Positions 51,554 through 60,566 of a stretch of DNA of 64,000 nucleotides are shown here, one piece after another. The translations under genes were made by a program, and so were the position numbers. The DNA comes from Tropicimonas sp. IMCC34043 (GTDB lineage: Bacteria > Pseudomonadota > Alphaproteobacteria > Rhodobacterales > Rhodobacteraceae): positions 186,001-250,000 of the forward strand of contig NZ_QMEK01000003.1 of the NCBI RefSeq assembly GCF_003390845.1, read 5' to 3'. The notes below the pieces were generated by a model. It searched no databases, was not told where the DNA came from, and saw only the letters and a list, made by a program, of their open reading frames with translations. How positions within the stretch are numbered: position 1 is the first letter of the stretch; each line of letters opens with the position of its first letter.

Positions 51554-52582
51554 TCAGTCACCATCCGCGGCGCTGAAGCCAAGCTCGACCCCCAGTTCGG
51601 GGCCGATCGCAAGGTCGAGATATTCCCGCAGATTGTTGACCCGGCTCTGGGCCGCCTCCACCCTGATCCTGGTGCCGGGGTCGGCCACGGCGTCGGAAAT
51701 CGGCATGCCGATGTCCCGCAAGCGGCGTTCGGCGATGCCGATCTGGCTGTCGAAACTTTCCCGCTTCCCGGCTGGCACGGCCTCGGCGAAGCCATCGTCC
51801 ATCAGTTCGGCGACGCCGGCAAGCTGGGCCGCGGCGATCTCAGCCGTCAGGCCCGAACGCCATGCTTCGGCCCGGGTGGGATAACTTGCCTCGAACGTGC
51901 CGAGCGGGCGGGCGAGGCGTGCATCGGCCACGCGGTCGAGCCCGAAGTCGACGGCGGTAAAAAGGACCGCCGTGAATTCGGCGTCATTGCGATAGACCGG
52001 ATTGTCGGGGCCGGCGCTGCGCACCAGATCGGCCCATCCGCCCGGTGCGAACCAGCCTTCAAAAAGCGCCTGCGCCGTCTGATCGAGATAGCCCGAGATC
52101 CCGACGATGGCCGGGCAGGTGGGGCGGTCGGTGGTCAGCAGCAATTCGATTGCCGGCAAGCCCTGGATCGCGGCAGAGCTTGCAGCGATGGTGGCGGGCG
52201 CGGCCTGCGCGGCCTCGGGCTGCTCCAGCAGTCCGTCAAGCGCGCGTCCGACGAAGTTCTTCTTGTCCGGCCAGAAATTGACGCTGAGCGCCGCGCCGGT
52301 CTGTTCGACCGGGCCGAACTGATAACTGTCGAGCGGCGCCCAGGCGCGCCAGGTGGCGGCGAAAGCGGCGTTCAGGTCGGCGCCATCCCCGGTGCCGGCG
52401 CAAAACGCGGCAGAGGTCCCGGCGAGGACGCCGGTCGCATCGCGGAAGGCGCCGAACTGGCGTTCGAGCACGACAAGCGAGCGGTCGCGCAGCGCGGCGT
52501 GGTCAGGACCTTGCTGGGCCGCGGCCGGAAAGGGAAGGGCGAGGGCGCAAAGGAGCAAGGCTGCGCGGGATATCTGGACCAT
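51554..52582 (-). CDS. Imelysin family protein (second copy in the cluster)
   Basis: This 342-residue secreted protein has a signal peptide ('ALLLCALALPFPAAAQQ') and imelysin-like features: 'GLPAIELLLTTD' replaces the GxHxxE motif, and a two-bundle helical arrangement is expected. Imelysin-like proteins occur in iron-regulated operons and are thought to bind metal or heme-related ligands; peptidase activity is doubtful. The ATG at 52582 follows GGAGAC; an upstream ATG at 52747 overlapping the DUF1513 stop would add 55 residues lacking a secretion signal. The missing His is notable. Confidence 0.85.
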   Translation of the reverse strand: MVQISRAALLLCALALPFPAAAQQGPDHAALRDRSLVVLERQFGAFRDATGVLAGTSAAFCAGTGDGADLNAAFAATWRAWAPLDSYQFGPVEQTGAALSVNFWPDKKNFVGRALDGLLEQPEAAQAAPATIAASSAAIQGLPAIELLLTTDRPTCPAIVGISGYLDQTAQALFEGWFAPGGWADLVRSAGPDNPVYRNDAEFTAVLFTAVDFGLDRVADARLARPLGTFEASYPTRAEAWRSGLTAEIAAAQLAGVAELMDDGFAEAVPAGKRESFDSQIGIAERRLRDIGMPISDAVADPGTRIRVEAAQSRVNNLREYLDLAIGPELGVELGFSAADGD

Positions 52583-52746
52583 TTGGGTCTCCGGTGGGGC
52601 GGCAGGGCGGCGGGATGGCGGGCGCCCCGAGGATGCCGAAGCGGGCCGGTGGGGGCAAGCCAAGGCTGGCAACGGCCCGGCGGCCTCACGGCCGCTGCGT
52701 CGCTGTGGGTTCAAGGCGCTTTGCCTGTGGCGGTCCGGACCTGTCA

Positions 52747-53811
52747 TCAGCCGATCGGGACCAGATGGTTATCCCACGACCAGTCGCCCGGCACGGGGAC
52801 GAAACGGGTGCCGCGGCTGTCGCCGATCTGCAGGCCGCCCGCCACCGTGATCGCGATGCCCTCGGGGGCCACGGCGGCACCCGCCGCGACCGGCAGGCTG
52901 CGCGCCGACAAGGGGGCGCCGGTCGCTGCATCGAAAAACAGCACCGCATCGCCAAAAGGTCCGGTCACCACGATCTCGCGCCGGTCGCGGGTAAAGGCGA
53001 TGGAACCGGCATATTGCTTCAGCATCGCCGTGTGTGGGTGATCGTGAAGCCGCAGCGCCTCGCCCCGCCGGTGGGTGGCGACCAGCGGTACCTGCTGCAG
53101 CGGGTTGCCCTGCCATTGCAGCCCGATGGCAAGCCCGCCCGCGGTATCGGTGGCGAGATGGCGGATCGCGTTCAGCCGCATCGCGGGCTCGGGGGCGACC
53201 TGTTCCAGAATCTCGCCCTCGGGCGACATGTAGGTCAGGTTCGATTGCATGGTCGGCAGGTTCAACTTGGCGCGCTCCGACTCGGGGCGGGTCTGGATGC
53301 CGCCGTTGGCGATGGCGAAATTGCCGTCGGGCAGCCGCAGCATCTCGTGCGGGCCAATCCCGCCCGAGGGGATTTCGTCGACCCGGGCATAGCCGTTGGC
53401 GGCATCCCAGACGCCAAGCCGTCCGTCCGGGATCTCCCAGGCGTTTTCGGTTGTCAGAAGATAGCGGCCGTCCGCGGTGAAGGCGCCGTGGCCATAGAAA
53501 TGCCGCTCTTCCGGCGATTGCAGCCGGGTCAGGACCTTGCCGGTCGCGCAATCGACCACATCTGCAAAGGTGCCGGGGCGGCGGGCGATGGTGACGGCCT
53601 CGGCCCGGTCGGGGTGAAGCGCTGCCGCATGGCCGCGGCCCGGGACGGGGTGCGAGAACAACACCGTTCCCCCGGCATCGAGCCCGACGATCCAGGTCGA
53701 CTTGTCGGGCCGGGCGGCTGCGGTGACATAGCGCGGCGCGCCGATCTCGGCCCAGCTTGGCGTTGCCAGCAGGGCGGCCGTGGAGGCGGCAAGGAAGTGA
53801 CGGCGGCGCAT
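52747..53811 (-). CDS. DUF1513 family secreted beta-propeller-like protein
   Basis: This 354-residue protein starts with a Tat-type signal ('MRRRHFLAASTAALL'), cleavage after 'SWA'. Repeated segments such as 'VVDCATGKVLTRLQSPEERH', 'GRLGVWDAANGYARVDEIP' and 'DAVLFFDAATGAPLSARSLP' suggest a seven-bladed propeller, as expected for DUF1513. The function is unknown, but the gene is commonly found with imelysin and DUF1111 genes in iron-regulated operons. CGGAGA precedes the ATG and the di-heme gene ends 14 bp upstream. Confidence 0.88.
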   Translation of the reverse strand: MRRRHFLAASTAALLATPSWAEIGAPRYVTAAARPDKSTWIVGLDAGGTVLFSHPVPGRGHAAALHPDRAEAVTIARRPGTFADVVDCATGKVLTRLQSPEERHFYGHGAFTADGRYLLTTENAWEIPDGRLGVWDAANGYARVDEIPSGGIGPHEMLRLPDGNFAIANGGIQTRPESERAKLNLPTMQSNLTYMSPEGEILEQVAPEPAMRLNAIRHLATDTAGGLAIGLQWQGNPLQQVPLVATHRRGEALRLHDHPHTAMLKQYAGSIAFTRDRREIVVTGPFGDAVLFFDAATGAPLSARSLPVAAGAAVAPEGIAITVAGGLQIGDSRGTRFVPVPGDWSWDNHLVPIG

Positions 53812-53825
53812 GGCAGTCTCCGGTG

Positions 53826-55448
53826 TCAAAGCGAATTGAGGAAGGCGATAAGCGCGGCGCGGTCGCCTTCGGGCAGGGTGCGGACCGCCTCGCGGGCGGA
53901 TTTGGCCTCGCCGCCATGCCACAGGATCGCCTCCAGCAGCGAACGCGCGCGGCCATCGTGCAGGAAGTGCGTGTGGCCCGAGACCTGTTCGGTCAGCCCG
54001 ATGCCCCAGAGCGGGGCGGTACGCCATTCGGCGCCCTCTGCGGCAAATTCCGTCCGCGCGTCGGCAAGACCCGGCCCCATGTCGTGCAACAGCAGGTCGG
54101 TATAGGGCCAGATCAGCTGAAAGCTCTGTTCCGGCCGGTCCTGCAGCCGATGGGTCACGAACTTGGGCCGGTGACAGGCGGCGCAACCCGCCTCATGGAA
54201 CAGCCGCTTGCCTTGCAAGACCTGCGGGTCGTCCAGATCCCGGCGGGCCGGCACGGCGAGGTTGCGGGTGTAGAAGGATACGAGGTCGAGGCCGACCGAG
54301 GGGATCTCGAGCCCCTCGTCATTGCCGCTTTGCCCGTGCGGGGCGGCACGGCAGGCGGGTTCGGCCGCGGTGCAATCGCCCCAGGCGACGGGGTGCAGCG
54401 GGGTCGAAATGCCGATGTCGGTCACGAAGGCGTCCGAGCCCTGCTGCGCGACGGTCGGTTGCGCCGCCTTCCAGCCGAAGCGGCCGAGCATCCACTGGCC
54501 GTATTCCAGCGACCAGACCCGGTTCGGCCGCCCCGAGATGCCATCGCCATCGCTGTCCTCGGGGTCGGCGAGGGCAAGGATGTCGGCCTCGGGGATCGCC
54601 TCGAGCAGGCCGAGGCCGATCATCTGCGGCGCGACGCGGGCGCTGAGCACGGTTTGCGGGTCGAGCGGGCCATAGCCCGGGTCAGTGACCGAATAGGCAG
54701 GCTTGCGCAGGGTCACGACCGTGCCGTCGCCAAGGGTCACGGGCACAGGCGTCCAGTCGATGGCAAGGCGCCCCTCGGCCGGCAGACCGGGCAGGGAGCG
54801 GTCCTGCAACTGGTTGCCATAGGTCGGGTCGGGCAGGGTGGCGAGGTGGGCGCGGATCAGGTCTGCGGCCGCGGCCGGGTCGCCCGGCTGCGACAGCTTC
54901 AGCACCATCGACACGCCATTGTCGTCCGGCCCCTCGGGGGGGTGGCCGCGCCCGTCGCGGACGTGGCAGGATTTGCAGCCCCGTGCGTTATACAGCGGGC
55001 CAAGCCCGTCGCTTGCCGTGGTCGCGGTCGGGGCGGCGACCCAGAGCTTTTCGAAAAATCCATGGCCGACGCGAAAGTCGAGCCCGCGCTCGGGCGCAAG
55101 ATTGGCCGACGGCAGCGAGAACGGTGTCGCGGTCGTCGTGTCGAAATGGGTGGCCGCACCCGCGGGACGCTCCTCGAACGGCTCGGGGGCCGTGAAATCG
55201 GCGGGATCGTCCGTGATGGCGGCGATCCGCGCGGCCTCGGCCTTGGTGCGGGGAACCCGGTGCAGATGCGGCTCGCCCCAGCCTGTCGGCGGGGCGGTCT
55301 CGGCGGCCTCAACAGGGGCGGAAAGAACCGTGATGGCCAGCGCCGCGACGGTCGCAAGGCCCGGCCACCTTGCGGTGGCCACGGCCGGGCGCGACGGCGC
55401 GCAAACCCGTTGGGGCGCACGCCGAAGCTTCTGGTGGGAGGGTCTCAA
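53826..55448 (-). CDS. Di-heme oxidoreductase-family protein (DUF1111, c-type cytochrome)
   Basis: This ~540-residue periplasmic protein has two c-heme motifs, 'CKSCH' in the first third ('YNARGCKSCHVRDGRGHPPE') and 'CAACH' in the last third ('HEAGCAACHRPKF'), and the DUF1111 signatures 'EDSDGDGISGRPNRVW' and 'LHDGRARSLLEAILWHGGEA'. It is related to MauG/CCP-type peroxidases. A signal helix ('GLATVAALAITVLSAPVEA') begins about 35 residues in. The start is uncertain: TTG 55448 has GGAGG 7 nt upstream, GTG 55382 gives an ideal signal peptide, and the frame opens at TTG 55463. It may oxidise or reduce iron or a redox ligand for the imelysins. Confidence 0.87.
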   Translation of the reverse strand: MRPSHQKLRRAPQRVCAPSRPAVATARWPGLATVAALAITVLSAPVEAAETAPPTGWGEPHLHRVPRTKAEAARIAAITDDPADFTAPEPFEERPAGAATHFDTTTATPFSLPSANLAPERGLDFRVGHGFFEKLWVAAPTATTASDGLGPLYNARGCKSCHVRDGRGHPPEGPDDNGVSMVLKLSQPGDPAAAADLIRAHLATLPDPTYGNQLQDRSLPGLPAEGRLAIDWTPVPVTLGDGTVVTLRKPAYSVTDPGYGPLDPQTVLSARVAPQMIGLGLLEAIPEADILALADPEDSDGDGISGRPNRVWSLEYGQWMLGRFGWKAAQPTVAQQGSDAFVTDIGISTPLHPVAWGDCTAAEPACRAAPHGQSGNDEGLEIPSVGLDLVSFYTRNLAVPARRDLDDPQVLQGKRLFHEAGCAACHRPKFVTHRLQDRPEQSFQLIWPYTDLLLHDMGPGLADARTEFAAEGAEWRTAPLWGIGLTEQVSGHTHFLHDGRARSLLEAILWHGGEAKSAREAVRTLPEGDRAALIAFLNSL

Positions 55449-55475
55449 CAAACAGCCTCCCAAGCGGATCTGCGA

Positions 55476-55961
55476 TTATTCTGCGTCATCCATCGGCTTG
55501 GCGTTGAGCAGCGCATAGCGCTCGGCGCCCACACGTTCATAGAGGGCGAGCTGGGTTTCGAGGAAGTCGATGTGACCTTCTTCATCGGTCAGCAGCTCCT
55601 GGAACAGTTCCATCGAGACGAAGTCGCCGATCGACTGGCAATAGCCGCGGGCCTCCTTGTACAGCGCCTGGGCCTCCTGCTCGGCCGCGAGGTCGCATTC
55701 GAGGGTCTCTTTCGGGCCCTCGCCGATCCTGAGCGGGTCGAGCTTTTGGAGGTTGGGATGGCCTTCAAGAAACAGGATACGCGCGATCAGCTTGTCGGCG
55801 TGCTGCATCTCCTCGATGCTTTCCTCGCGGCTTTTCTTGGCCATGTGGCCAAGGCCCCAGTCTTCCTGCAGGCGATAGTGCAGCCAGTACTGGCTGACCG
55901 CCGTCAACTCGCTGCGCAGCGCCTTGTTGAGATATTCGATAGCCTTCGTGTCGCCCTTCAT
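55476..55961 (-). CDS. bfr: Bacterioferritin
   Basis: This 161-residue 24-mer iron store has all di-iron ligands (Glu18, Glu51, His54, and later Glu94, Glu127, His130) and heme-ligand Met52 in '[20 protein letters not shown]'. It oxidises Fe(II) and stores it as mineral. Its start overlaps the bfd stop by 4 nt, so storage and release proteins are co-made. It ends 27 bp before the di-heme gene. Confidence 0.97.
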   Translation of the reverse strand: MKGDTKAIEYLNKALRSELTAVSQYWLHYRLQEDWGLGHMAKKSREESIEEMQHADKLIARILFLEGHPNLQKLDPLRIGEGPKETLECDLAAEQEAQALYKEARGYCQSIGDFVSMELFQELLTDEEGHIDFLETQLALYERVGAERYALLNAKPMDDAE

Positions 55962-56203
55962 GGCCGGGATCCTCTTGCTTGTCCGTCGCGAAGCGCGCGG
56001 AGCGTGGCTGGAAATTCGATGTTCGCATTACTGCGCATGGTGGACAAGAACAGTGGCATACAGTCGCCGCAGTCGGCCTTCTTGCCAAGCGCGTGATAGA
56101 TCTTGCCCGGCGTGATGATCGTTGCAGGGTCCGAGGCGCGCATCCAGTCGATGGCGGCGTCGATGTCGCGGTCGGTGATGTTCTGGCAATGGCAGACGAT
56201 CAT
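55958..56203 (-). CDS. bfd: Bacterioferritin-associated ferredoxin (Bfd)
   Basis: This 81-residue protein has cluster ligands Cys4, Cys6, Cys45 and Cys48 ('[10 protein letters not shown]' and 'ADCGDCMP'), the Bfd/BFD-like [2Fe-2S] pattern. It reduces stored Fe(III) in bacterioferritin to release iron. It is a few residues longer than E. coli Bfd (64). It overlaps bfr and follows the imelysin gene by 59 bp. Confidence 0.95.
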   Translation of the reverse strand: MIVCHCQNITDRDIDAAIDWMRASDPATIITPGKIYHALGKKADCGDCMPLFLSTMRSNANIEFPATLRALRDGQARGSRP

Positions 56204-56262
56204 GGCGTTCTCTTGGGCGACGGGTTCCGGGGCCAGGACAGCCTGGCCCCGGAGTGTCGCGG

Positions 56263-57516
56263 TTACTGGAAGACGGCGCCGGGGTTATCGAGGCTGTCGG
56301 ACCCTTCGACCGGGATCGATTCAAGCCCGACCGCCGCGACGGCGCGTTCAATGTTGCGGGTCTGGGCGACCAGCGCGTCGATGGCGGCCTGGACGACGGC
56401 GTTGCCCTGCGGATTGTTCGCGCCGATGAGCTGGTCATAGGCGGTTCCGGCCTCGGCCTGCGCCACGATGGCGCCAAGCGCCTCCATGGTGCCGTCGAGA
56501 TCGGCCAGCAGCGCGTCGGCAAGTTCCGGGTCGCGGTCCTTGACGAGATCATAGAGCGACGGCCCCTCGACCGTCGTGCCGTCGATGCGCTGGTAGCTGC
56601 CGGTATAGACGTTCCGGATGCCAAGCCCGTCGTAGTAGTGGCTGTTGTGCGTGTTGTCCGAGAAGCAGTCGTGTTCCTCCTCGGGATCGTGCAGCAGCAG
56701 GCCGAGCTTCATCCGTTCGCCGGCCTGTTCGCCATAGGACAGCGACCCAAGCCCGGTGAAAGCCATGACCAGCCCCTGTGCCGGGTCGGCGGTAACTTCG
56801 GCGCGCGCCTGCCCGTCGGGCGCCCAGAGCGCCACGGCCTCTTCGAGATCCGCAATCAGAAGGTCGGTTGCGGCCATCAGATAGGCGACGCGGCGGTCGC
56901 AGTTGCCGCCGGTGCAGTTGGCGGTGTCAAAGTCGCTGGCCGGGCGATTGCCGGCACCGGGGCCGGTGCCGTTCAGGTCCTGACCCCAGAGCAGGAATTC
57001 GATGGCGTGATAGCCGATGGCCACGTTGGCCTCGATCCCGTCGATCTCCTGCAGGTCTCGCAGCACTTCGGGGGTGATCTTGGTGGCATCGACATTGGTG
57101 CCCGAGATCTCGATCATCGGGTTGGCGATCACGTTGGCGCCCGAGAATGGGTTCTCGTCGTTCAGGCCGGTGTCGCCGTCGACATAGTCTATCAGGCCCT
57201 CGTCCAGCGGCCAGGCGTTGACGTTGCCTTCCCAGGCATCGACCGTGGGGTTGCCGAAGCGGAACGCTTCGGTCTGCTGATAGGGCACGCGAGCGGCGAT
57301 CCAGGCGGTCCTTGCGGCGTCCAGATTGGCCTCGGTCGGGGCCGCGACGAAGGTTTCGAGCGCAGCCTTCAGTTGCTGTGCCGACGCAAGGCTGTCCTGG
57401 TAGCCGGCCTGGGCGATGTCGGCGTAATTGGTCAGAACATCGGCGGGCTCGGCCGCCTGGGCGCAAAGCGCGGTTCCGGAAAGCAGGGCCGCCAGTGCGG
57501 TAATTCGAAAATTCAT
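56263..57516 (-). CDS. Imelysin family protein, IrpA-like
   Basis: This 417-residue secreted protein has a signal peptide ('ALAALLSGTALCAQAAEP') and the GxHxxE motif in 'IGYHAIEFLLWGQD'. 'RVPYQQTEAFRFGNPTVDAW' and 'MKLGLLLHDPEEEHDCFSDN' are family signatures of iron-regulated protein A. Related proteins are induced by low iron and may bind iron or heme outside the cell or in the periplasm. ATG 57516 was chosen by AAAAGGAC upstream. It heads the iron cluster and diverges from the third importer. Confidence 0.92.
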   Translation of the reverse strand: MNFRITALAALLSGTALCAQAAEPADVLTNYADIAQAGYQDSLASAQQLKAALETFVAAPTEANLDAARTAWIAARVPYQQTEAFRFGNPTVDAWEGNVNAWPLDEGLIDYVDGDTGLNDENPFSGANVIANPMIEISGTNVDATKITPEVLRDLQEIDGIEANVAIGYHAIEFLLWGQDLNGTGPGAGNRPASDFDTANCTGGNCDRRVAYLMAATDLLIADLEEAVALWAPDGQARAEVTADPAQGLVMAFTGLGSLSYGEQAGERMKLGLLLHDPEEEHDCFSDNTHNSHYYDGLGIRNVYTGSYQRIDGTTVEGPSLYDLVKDRDPELADALLADLDGTMEALGAIVAQAEAGTAYDQLIGANNPQGNAVVQAAIDALVAQTRNIERAVAAVGLESIPVEGSDSLDNPGAVFQ

Positions 57517-57550
57517 GTTCGTCCTTTTCCTCTCGCGTCGATTTCGACGA

Positions 57551-57578
57551 GTCATACCAGATAAAATCCGTCGGACAA
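57551..57578 (-). promoter_or_regulatory. Candidate promoter of the imelysin-bfd-bfr cluster
   Basis: On the minus strand TTGTCC (57578-57573) and TATGAC (57556-57551) are 16 bp apart, with a transcript start expected about 28 nt before the imelysin ATG. Confidence 0.35.
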
Positions 57579-57764
57579 GTAATAGTTGATAGAAACGATC
57601 AGGCTGGCACGCCGGGAATACCGGTCGCGCCCTGCCCAGCCGGTCGCCACAATTTTCCGAAAAGGGGGGGGCGCCGGTCCGGGCGCGCCTCCATCTTGAC
57701 GGGTTTGTTCTTCAGGGTGCCGAATATGACGCAGTTGCGCGGGCATTCTCAAAGCGCTTCGAGT

Positions 57765-57792
57765 TTGACAGGACCAGATCGAACCCGATATG
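57765..57792 (+). promoter_or_regulatory. Candidate promoter of the third importer
   Basis: TTGACA (57765-57770), a perfect -35, is followed 16 bp later by GATATG (57787-57792). It would give a leader of about 160 nt before the binding-protein ATG. Confidence 0.4.
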
Positions 57793-57958
57793 CGCCTCGC
57801 GCGAGCAATACCGTTGCGTCATCTGTGTCGTCTAGGCAGCGGGGAGGCCATTGGAAAACGTTGCTCGCATGGACGTCCCGGGGTCATAGTGCGGTCAGAG
57901 CAGCCGGCACCGACGACGTGACGCGGCGCGCGACAGGTCCAACAGGGAGATGAAACAA

Positions 57959-59575
57959 ATGAACATGAAGGCCATTCTGAAACTGTCCGCCGTCGCGGCG
58001 GTTATCGCGACCGCGGCGCCCGCCGCGGGCACTCATCCGGTAACCGGCGAGAAGCTGTCGGACAACCAGACCTTTACCTATCGCCAGCTCGACCAGTTCC
58101 CGACCCTCGATCCGCAGATGAACGAGGAGACCGAAGGTCACCACGTGATCCGCGACCTGTTCGAGGGCCTGCTGATCCAGGATGCCGACGGCAACCTGAT
58201 CCCGGGCGTCGCGACCTCGTACGAGGCCAGCAACGAGAACAAGACCTATACCTTCCATCTGCGCCCCGAGGCAAAGTGGTCGAATGGCGAACCGGTCACG
58301 GCCGCGGACTTCGTCTATGGCTGGCAGCGCGCCGTCGATCCCGCCAATGCCTCGCCCTATGCCTGGTACATGGAGATGGCCTCGATCGTGAATGCCTCGG
58401 AGATCATCGCGGGCGAGAAGCCGGTCGAGGATCTGGGCGTCAAGGCGATCGACGATCACACGCTGGAAGTACAGCTGATCAAGCCGCTGCCCTATTTCCC
58501 GATGATGACCACCTATTCGACGATGATGCCGGCGCCCCGCGCCACCATCGAGAAATACGGCGCCAAGTGGACCGATCCGGAAAACATCGTCTCGAACGGC
58601 GCCTACACGCTGACCGCGATGGTGATGAACGAATACCAGACCCGCGAAAAGAATCCGATGTACTGGGATGCCGATAACGTCATCATCGAGAAGACGACCG
58701 GCATGATCATCAACGACGTCAATCAGGCGCTGACCCGCTACAAGGCCGGCGAGATCGACCATCTGGAGCCGCTGCCGGCCGGGCAGTACCCCGCGCTGCT
58801 GAAACAGATGCCGGACGAGGCGCATTCGGTGCCGCGGCTCTGCTCGTACTACTACGCATTCAACCAGCGGCCCGACGCGATCCCGGAACTGAAGGACGTG
58901 CGGGTGCGCCAGGCGCTGTCCTATGCCGTCGACCGCGACGTGATCGTCAACCAGATCTTGAAGGGCGGGCAGTGGCCGTCCTATGACTTCACCCACATCA
59001 AGACCGCGGGCTTCGAGGTGCCCGAGATCGATTATGCCAACTGGACCCAGGCCGAGCGCGATGCCGAAGCCAAGAAGCTGATGCAGGAAGCCGGCGTCAA
59101 GGATCTGAAGCTGAAGCTGATCTATAACACCGACGAGAACCACAAGCAGATCGCGACCATCATCGCCCAGATGTGGAAGCAGAAGCTGGGCGTCGAGACC
59201 GAGCTGCAGAACTTCGAGTGGAAGACCTATCTCGACGTCCGCCGCGACGGCCAGTTCGACGTCGCCCGTGTCGCCTGGTGCGCCGACTACAACGAGGCCT
59301 CGACCTTCCTCAACGTCCTGACCACCGACAACGAACAGAACGACGGCAAATGGTCGAACGCCGAATTCGACCGGCTGATGGCCGCCTCGGCCACCGCCGA
59401 GGACCCCGAAGTGATGTACACCGACGCCGAAAAGGTGCTGTCGGACGACATGGGCATCCTGCCCATCTACCACTATGCCAACACCTTCCTGCTGAAGTCC
59501 GACATCAAGGGCTGGCCCTATAACAACGCCGAAAACAACTGGTATTCGAAAGACCTGTATCGCGTGGCTGAATAA
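57959..59575 (+). CDS. Oligopeptide ABC transporter substrate-binding protein (OppA type)
   Basis: This 538-residue SBP_bac_5 protein is of the OppA/MppA branch. It has a signal peptide (to about 22, 'VIATAAPAAG'), then 'LDQFPTLDPQMNEETEGHHV', 'TFHLRPEAKWSNGEPVTAAD' followed by 'FVYGWQRAVDPANAS', and 'DVRVRQALSYAVDRD'. ATG 57959 was preferred to 57950 because AGGGAG (57944-57949) lies 9 nt upstream. It is the binding protein of the third importer and is followed by a 26-bp perfect palindrome. Confidence 0.94.
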   Translation: MNMKAILKLSAVAAVIATAAPAAGTHPVTGEKLSDNQTFTYRQLDQFPTLDPQMNEETEGHHVIRDLFEGLLIQDADGNLIPGVATSYEASNENKTYTFHLRPEAKWSNGEPVTAADFVYGWQRAVDPANASPYAWYMEMASIVNASEIIAGEKPVEDLGVKAIDDHTLEVQLIKPLPYFPMMTTYSTMMPAPRATIEKYGAKWTDPENIVSNGAYTLTAMVMNEYQTREKNPMYWDADNVIIEKTTGMIINDVNQALTRYKAGEIDHLEPLPAGQYPALLKQMPDEAHSVPRLCSYYYAFNQRPDAIPELKDVRVRQALSYAVDRDVIVNQILKGGQWPSYDFTHIKTAGFEVPEIDYANWTQAERDAEAKKLMQEAGVKDLKLKLIYNTDENHKQIATIIAQMWKQKLGVETELQNFEWKTYLDVRRDGQFDVARVAWCADYNEASTFLNVLTTDNEQNDGKWSNAEFDRLMAASATAEDPEVMYTDAEKVLSDDMGILPIYHYANTFLLKSDIKGWPYNNAENNWYSKDLYRVAE

Positions 59576-59590
59576 GCCGCTCACCCGGCA

Positions 59591-59616
59591 GGGCGCGCGG
59601 GGATCCCCGCGCGCCC
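59591..59616 (+). terminator. 26-bp perfect GC palindrome after the OppA-type gene
   Basis: Bases 59591-59616 are exactly self-complementary, folding as an 11-bp stem (GGGCGCGCGGG arm) around loop GATC. It lies in the 60-bp gap before the permease gene. This is the strongest of the four intercistronic hairpins in the window; no U-run follows. Confidence 0.7.
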
Positions 59617-59635
59617 GACCCAGAAGGGCCTTTGA

Positions 59636-60559
59636 ATGCTAACATTCATCATCAAGCGCCTCGCCGTCGCCATACCGACGCTGCTGATCCTCGTCATCTT
59701 CTCCTATCTCATCATGTATGCCGCCCCGGGCGGGCCGTTCGACAGCGAACGCCAGTTGCCGCCCCAGGTGATGGCGAACCTGATGGCAAAATACGGGCTC
59801 GACCAGCCGCTGATCGTGCAGATCGCCCGCTATGTCTGGAACGTGGTCGTGCATTTCGACTTCGGCCCGTCGTTCATCTACAAGGATCAGACGGTCAACG
59901 ATATCATCCGGCAGGGCTTCCCGGTGACACTGACCTATGGGTTCTGGTCCTTCGTCGTCGCGACCTCGGTCGGCATGAGCCTTGGCATCCTCGCCGCGAT
60001 CTATCACAATTCCTGGCTCGACTATCTGGCCGTCGGCATCTCGGTCGGGGCTCAGGTTCTGCCGAACTTTGTCATGGCGCCGATCCTGGTGCTGACCTTC
60101 ACGCTGTGGCTCGGGTGGCTGCCGGGCGGCGGCTGGCAGGGCGGGCAGTGGCAATACGTCATCATGCCGGTGATTGCGCTGTCGACCTCGTTCATGGCCT
60201 CGATCTCGCGGCTGACGCGGTCCTCGATGCTCGAGGTGCTGAACGCCAACTACATCCGCACCGCCCGCGCCAAGGGCCTGCCGATGCGGCGGGTGATCTT
60301 CCGCCACGCGCTGAAACCCGCGCTGTTGCCGGTGATCTCGTACCTCGGACCCGCCTTTGTCGGGATGATCACCGGTTCCGTGGTGATCGACATCTATTTC
60401 TCGACCGGCGGCATCGGCATCTTCTTCGTCAATTCGGCAATCAACCGGGACTATTCGGTGATCATGGGGATCACAATCCTGACCGGCGCGCTGACCGTCC
60501 TTTTCAACCTCGTGGTCGATATCCTCTATGCCTGGATCGACCCGAAGATCCGCTACTGA
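59636..60559 (+). CDS. Oligopeptide ABC transporter permease, OppB type
   Basis: This 307-residue permease starts 'MLTFIIKRLAVAIPTLLILV' and has the OppB motif 'YAAPGGPFDSERQLPPQV', coupling loop 'NYIRTARAKGLPMRRVIFRH' and the final 'DILYAWIDPKIRY'. The 'GGPF' form is typical of OppB, in contrast to the 'GDPA' of the two DppB-type proteins in this window. It lies 7 bp before the OppC gene. Confidence 0.95.
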   Translation: MLTFIIKRLAVAIPTLLILVIFSYLIMYAAPGGPFDSERQLPPQVMANLMAKYGLDQPLIVQIARYVWNVVVHFDFGPSFIYKDQTVNDIIRQGFPVTLTYGFWSFVVATSVGMSLGILAAIYHNSWLDYLAVGISVGAQVLPNFVMAPILVLTFTLWLGWLPGGGWQGGQWQYVIMPVIALSTSFMASISRLTRSSMLEVLNANYIRTARAKGLPMRRVIFRHALKPALLPVISYLGPAFVGMITGSVVIDIYFSTGGIGIFFVNSAINRDYSVIMGITILTGALTVLFNLVVDILYAWIDPKIRY

Positions 60560-60566
60560 GGCCGCC

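Larger units (their letters stand above)
57517..57958. other. Divergent control region between the iron cluster and the third importer
   Basis: This 442-bp stretch has an A/T-rich segment at 57551-57600 next to the imelysin start, where an iron-responsive regulator might bind, a candidate imelysin promoter and a candidate importer promoter (separate entries). No gene is supported. Confidence 0.5.

Noticed and set aside
52583-52747. Longer start (ATG 52747) for the second imelysin, overlapping the DUF1513 stop
   Set aside because: The extra 55 residues are Pro/Arg-rich and would bury the clear signal peptide that begins at 52582.
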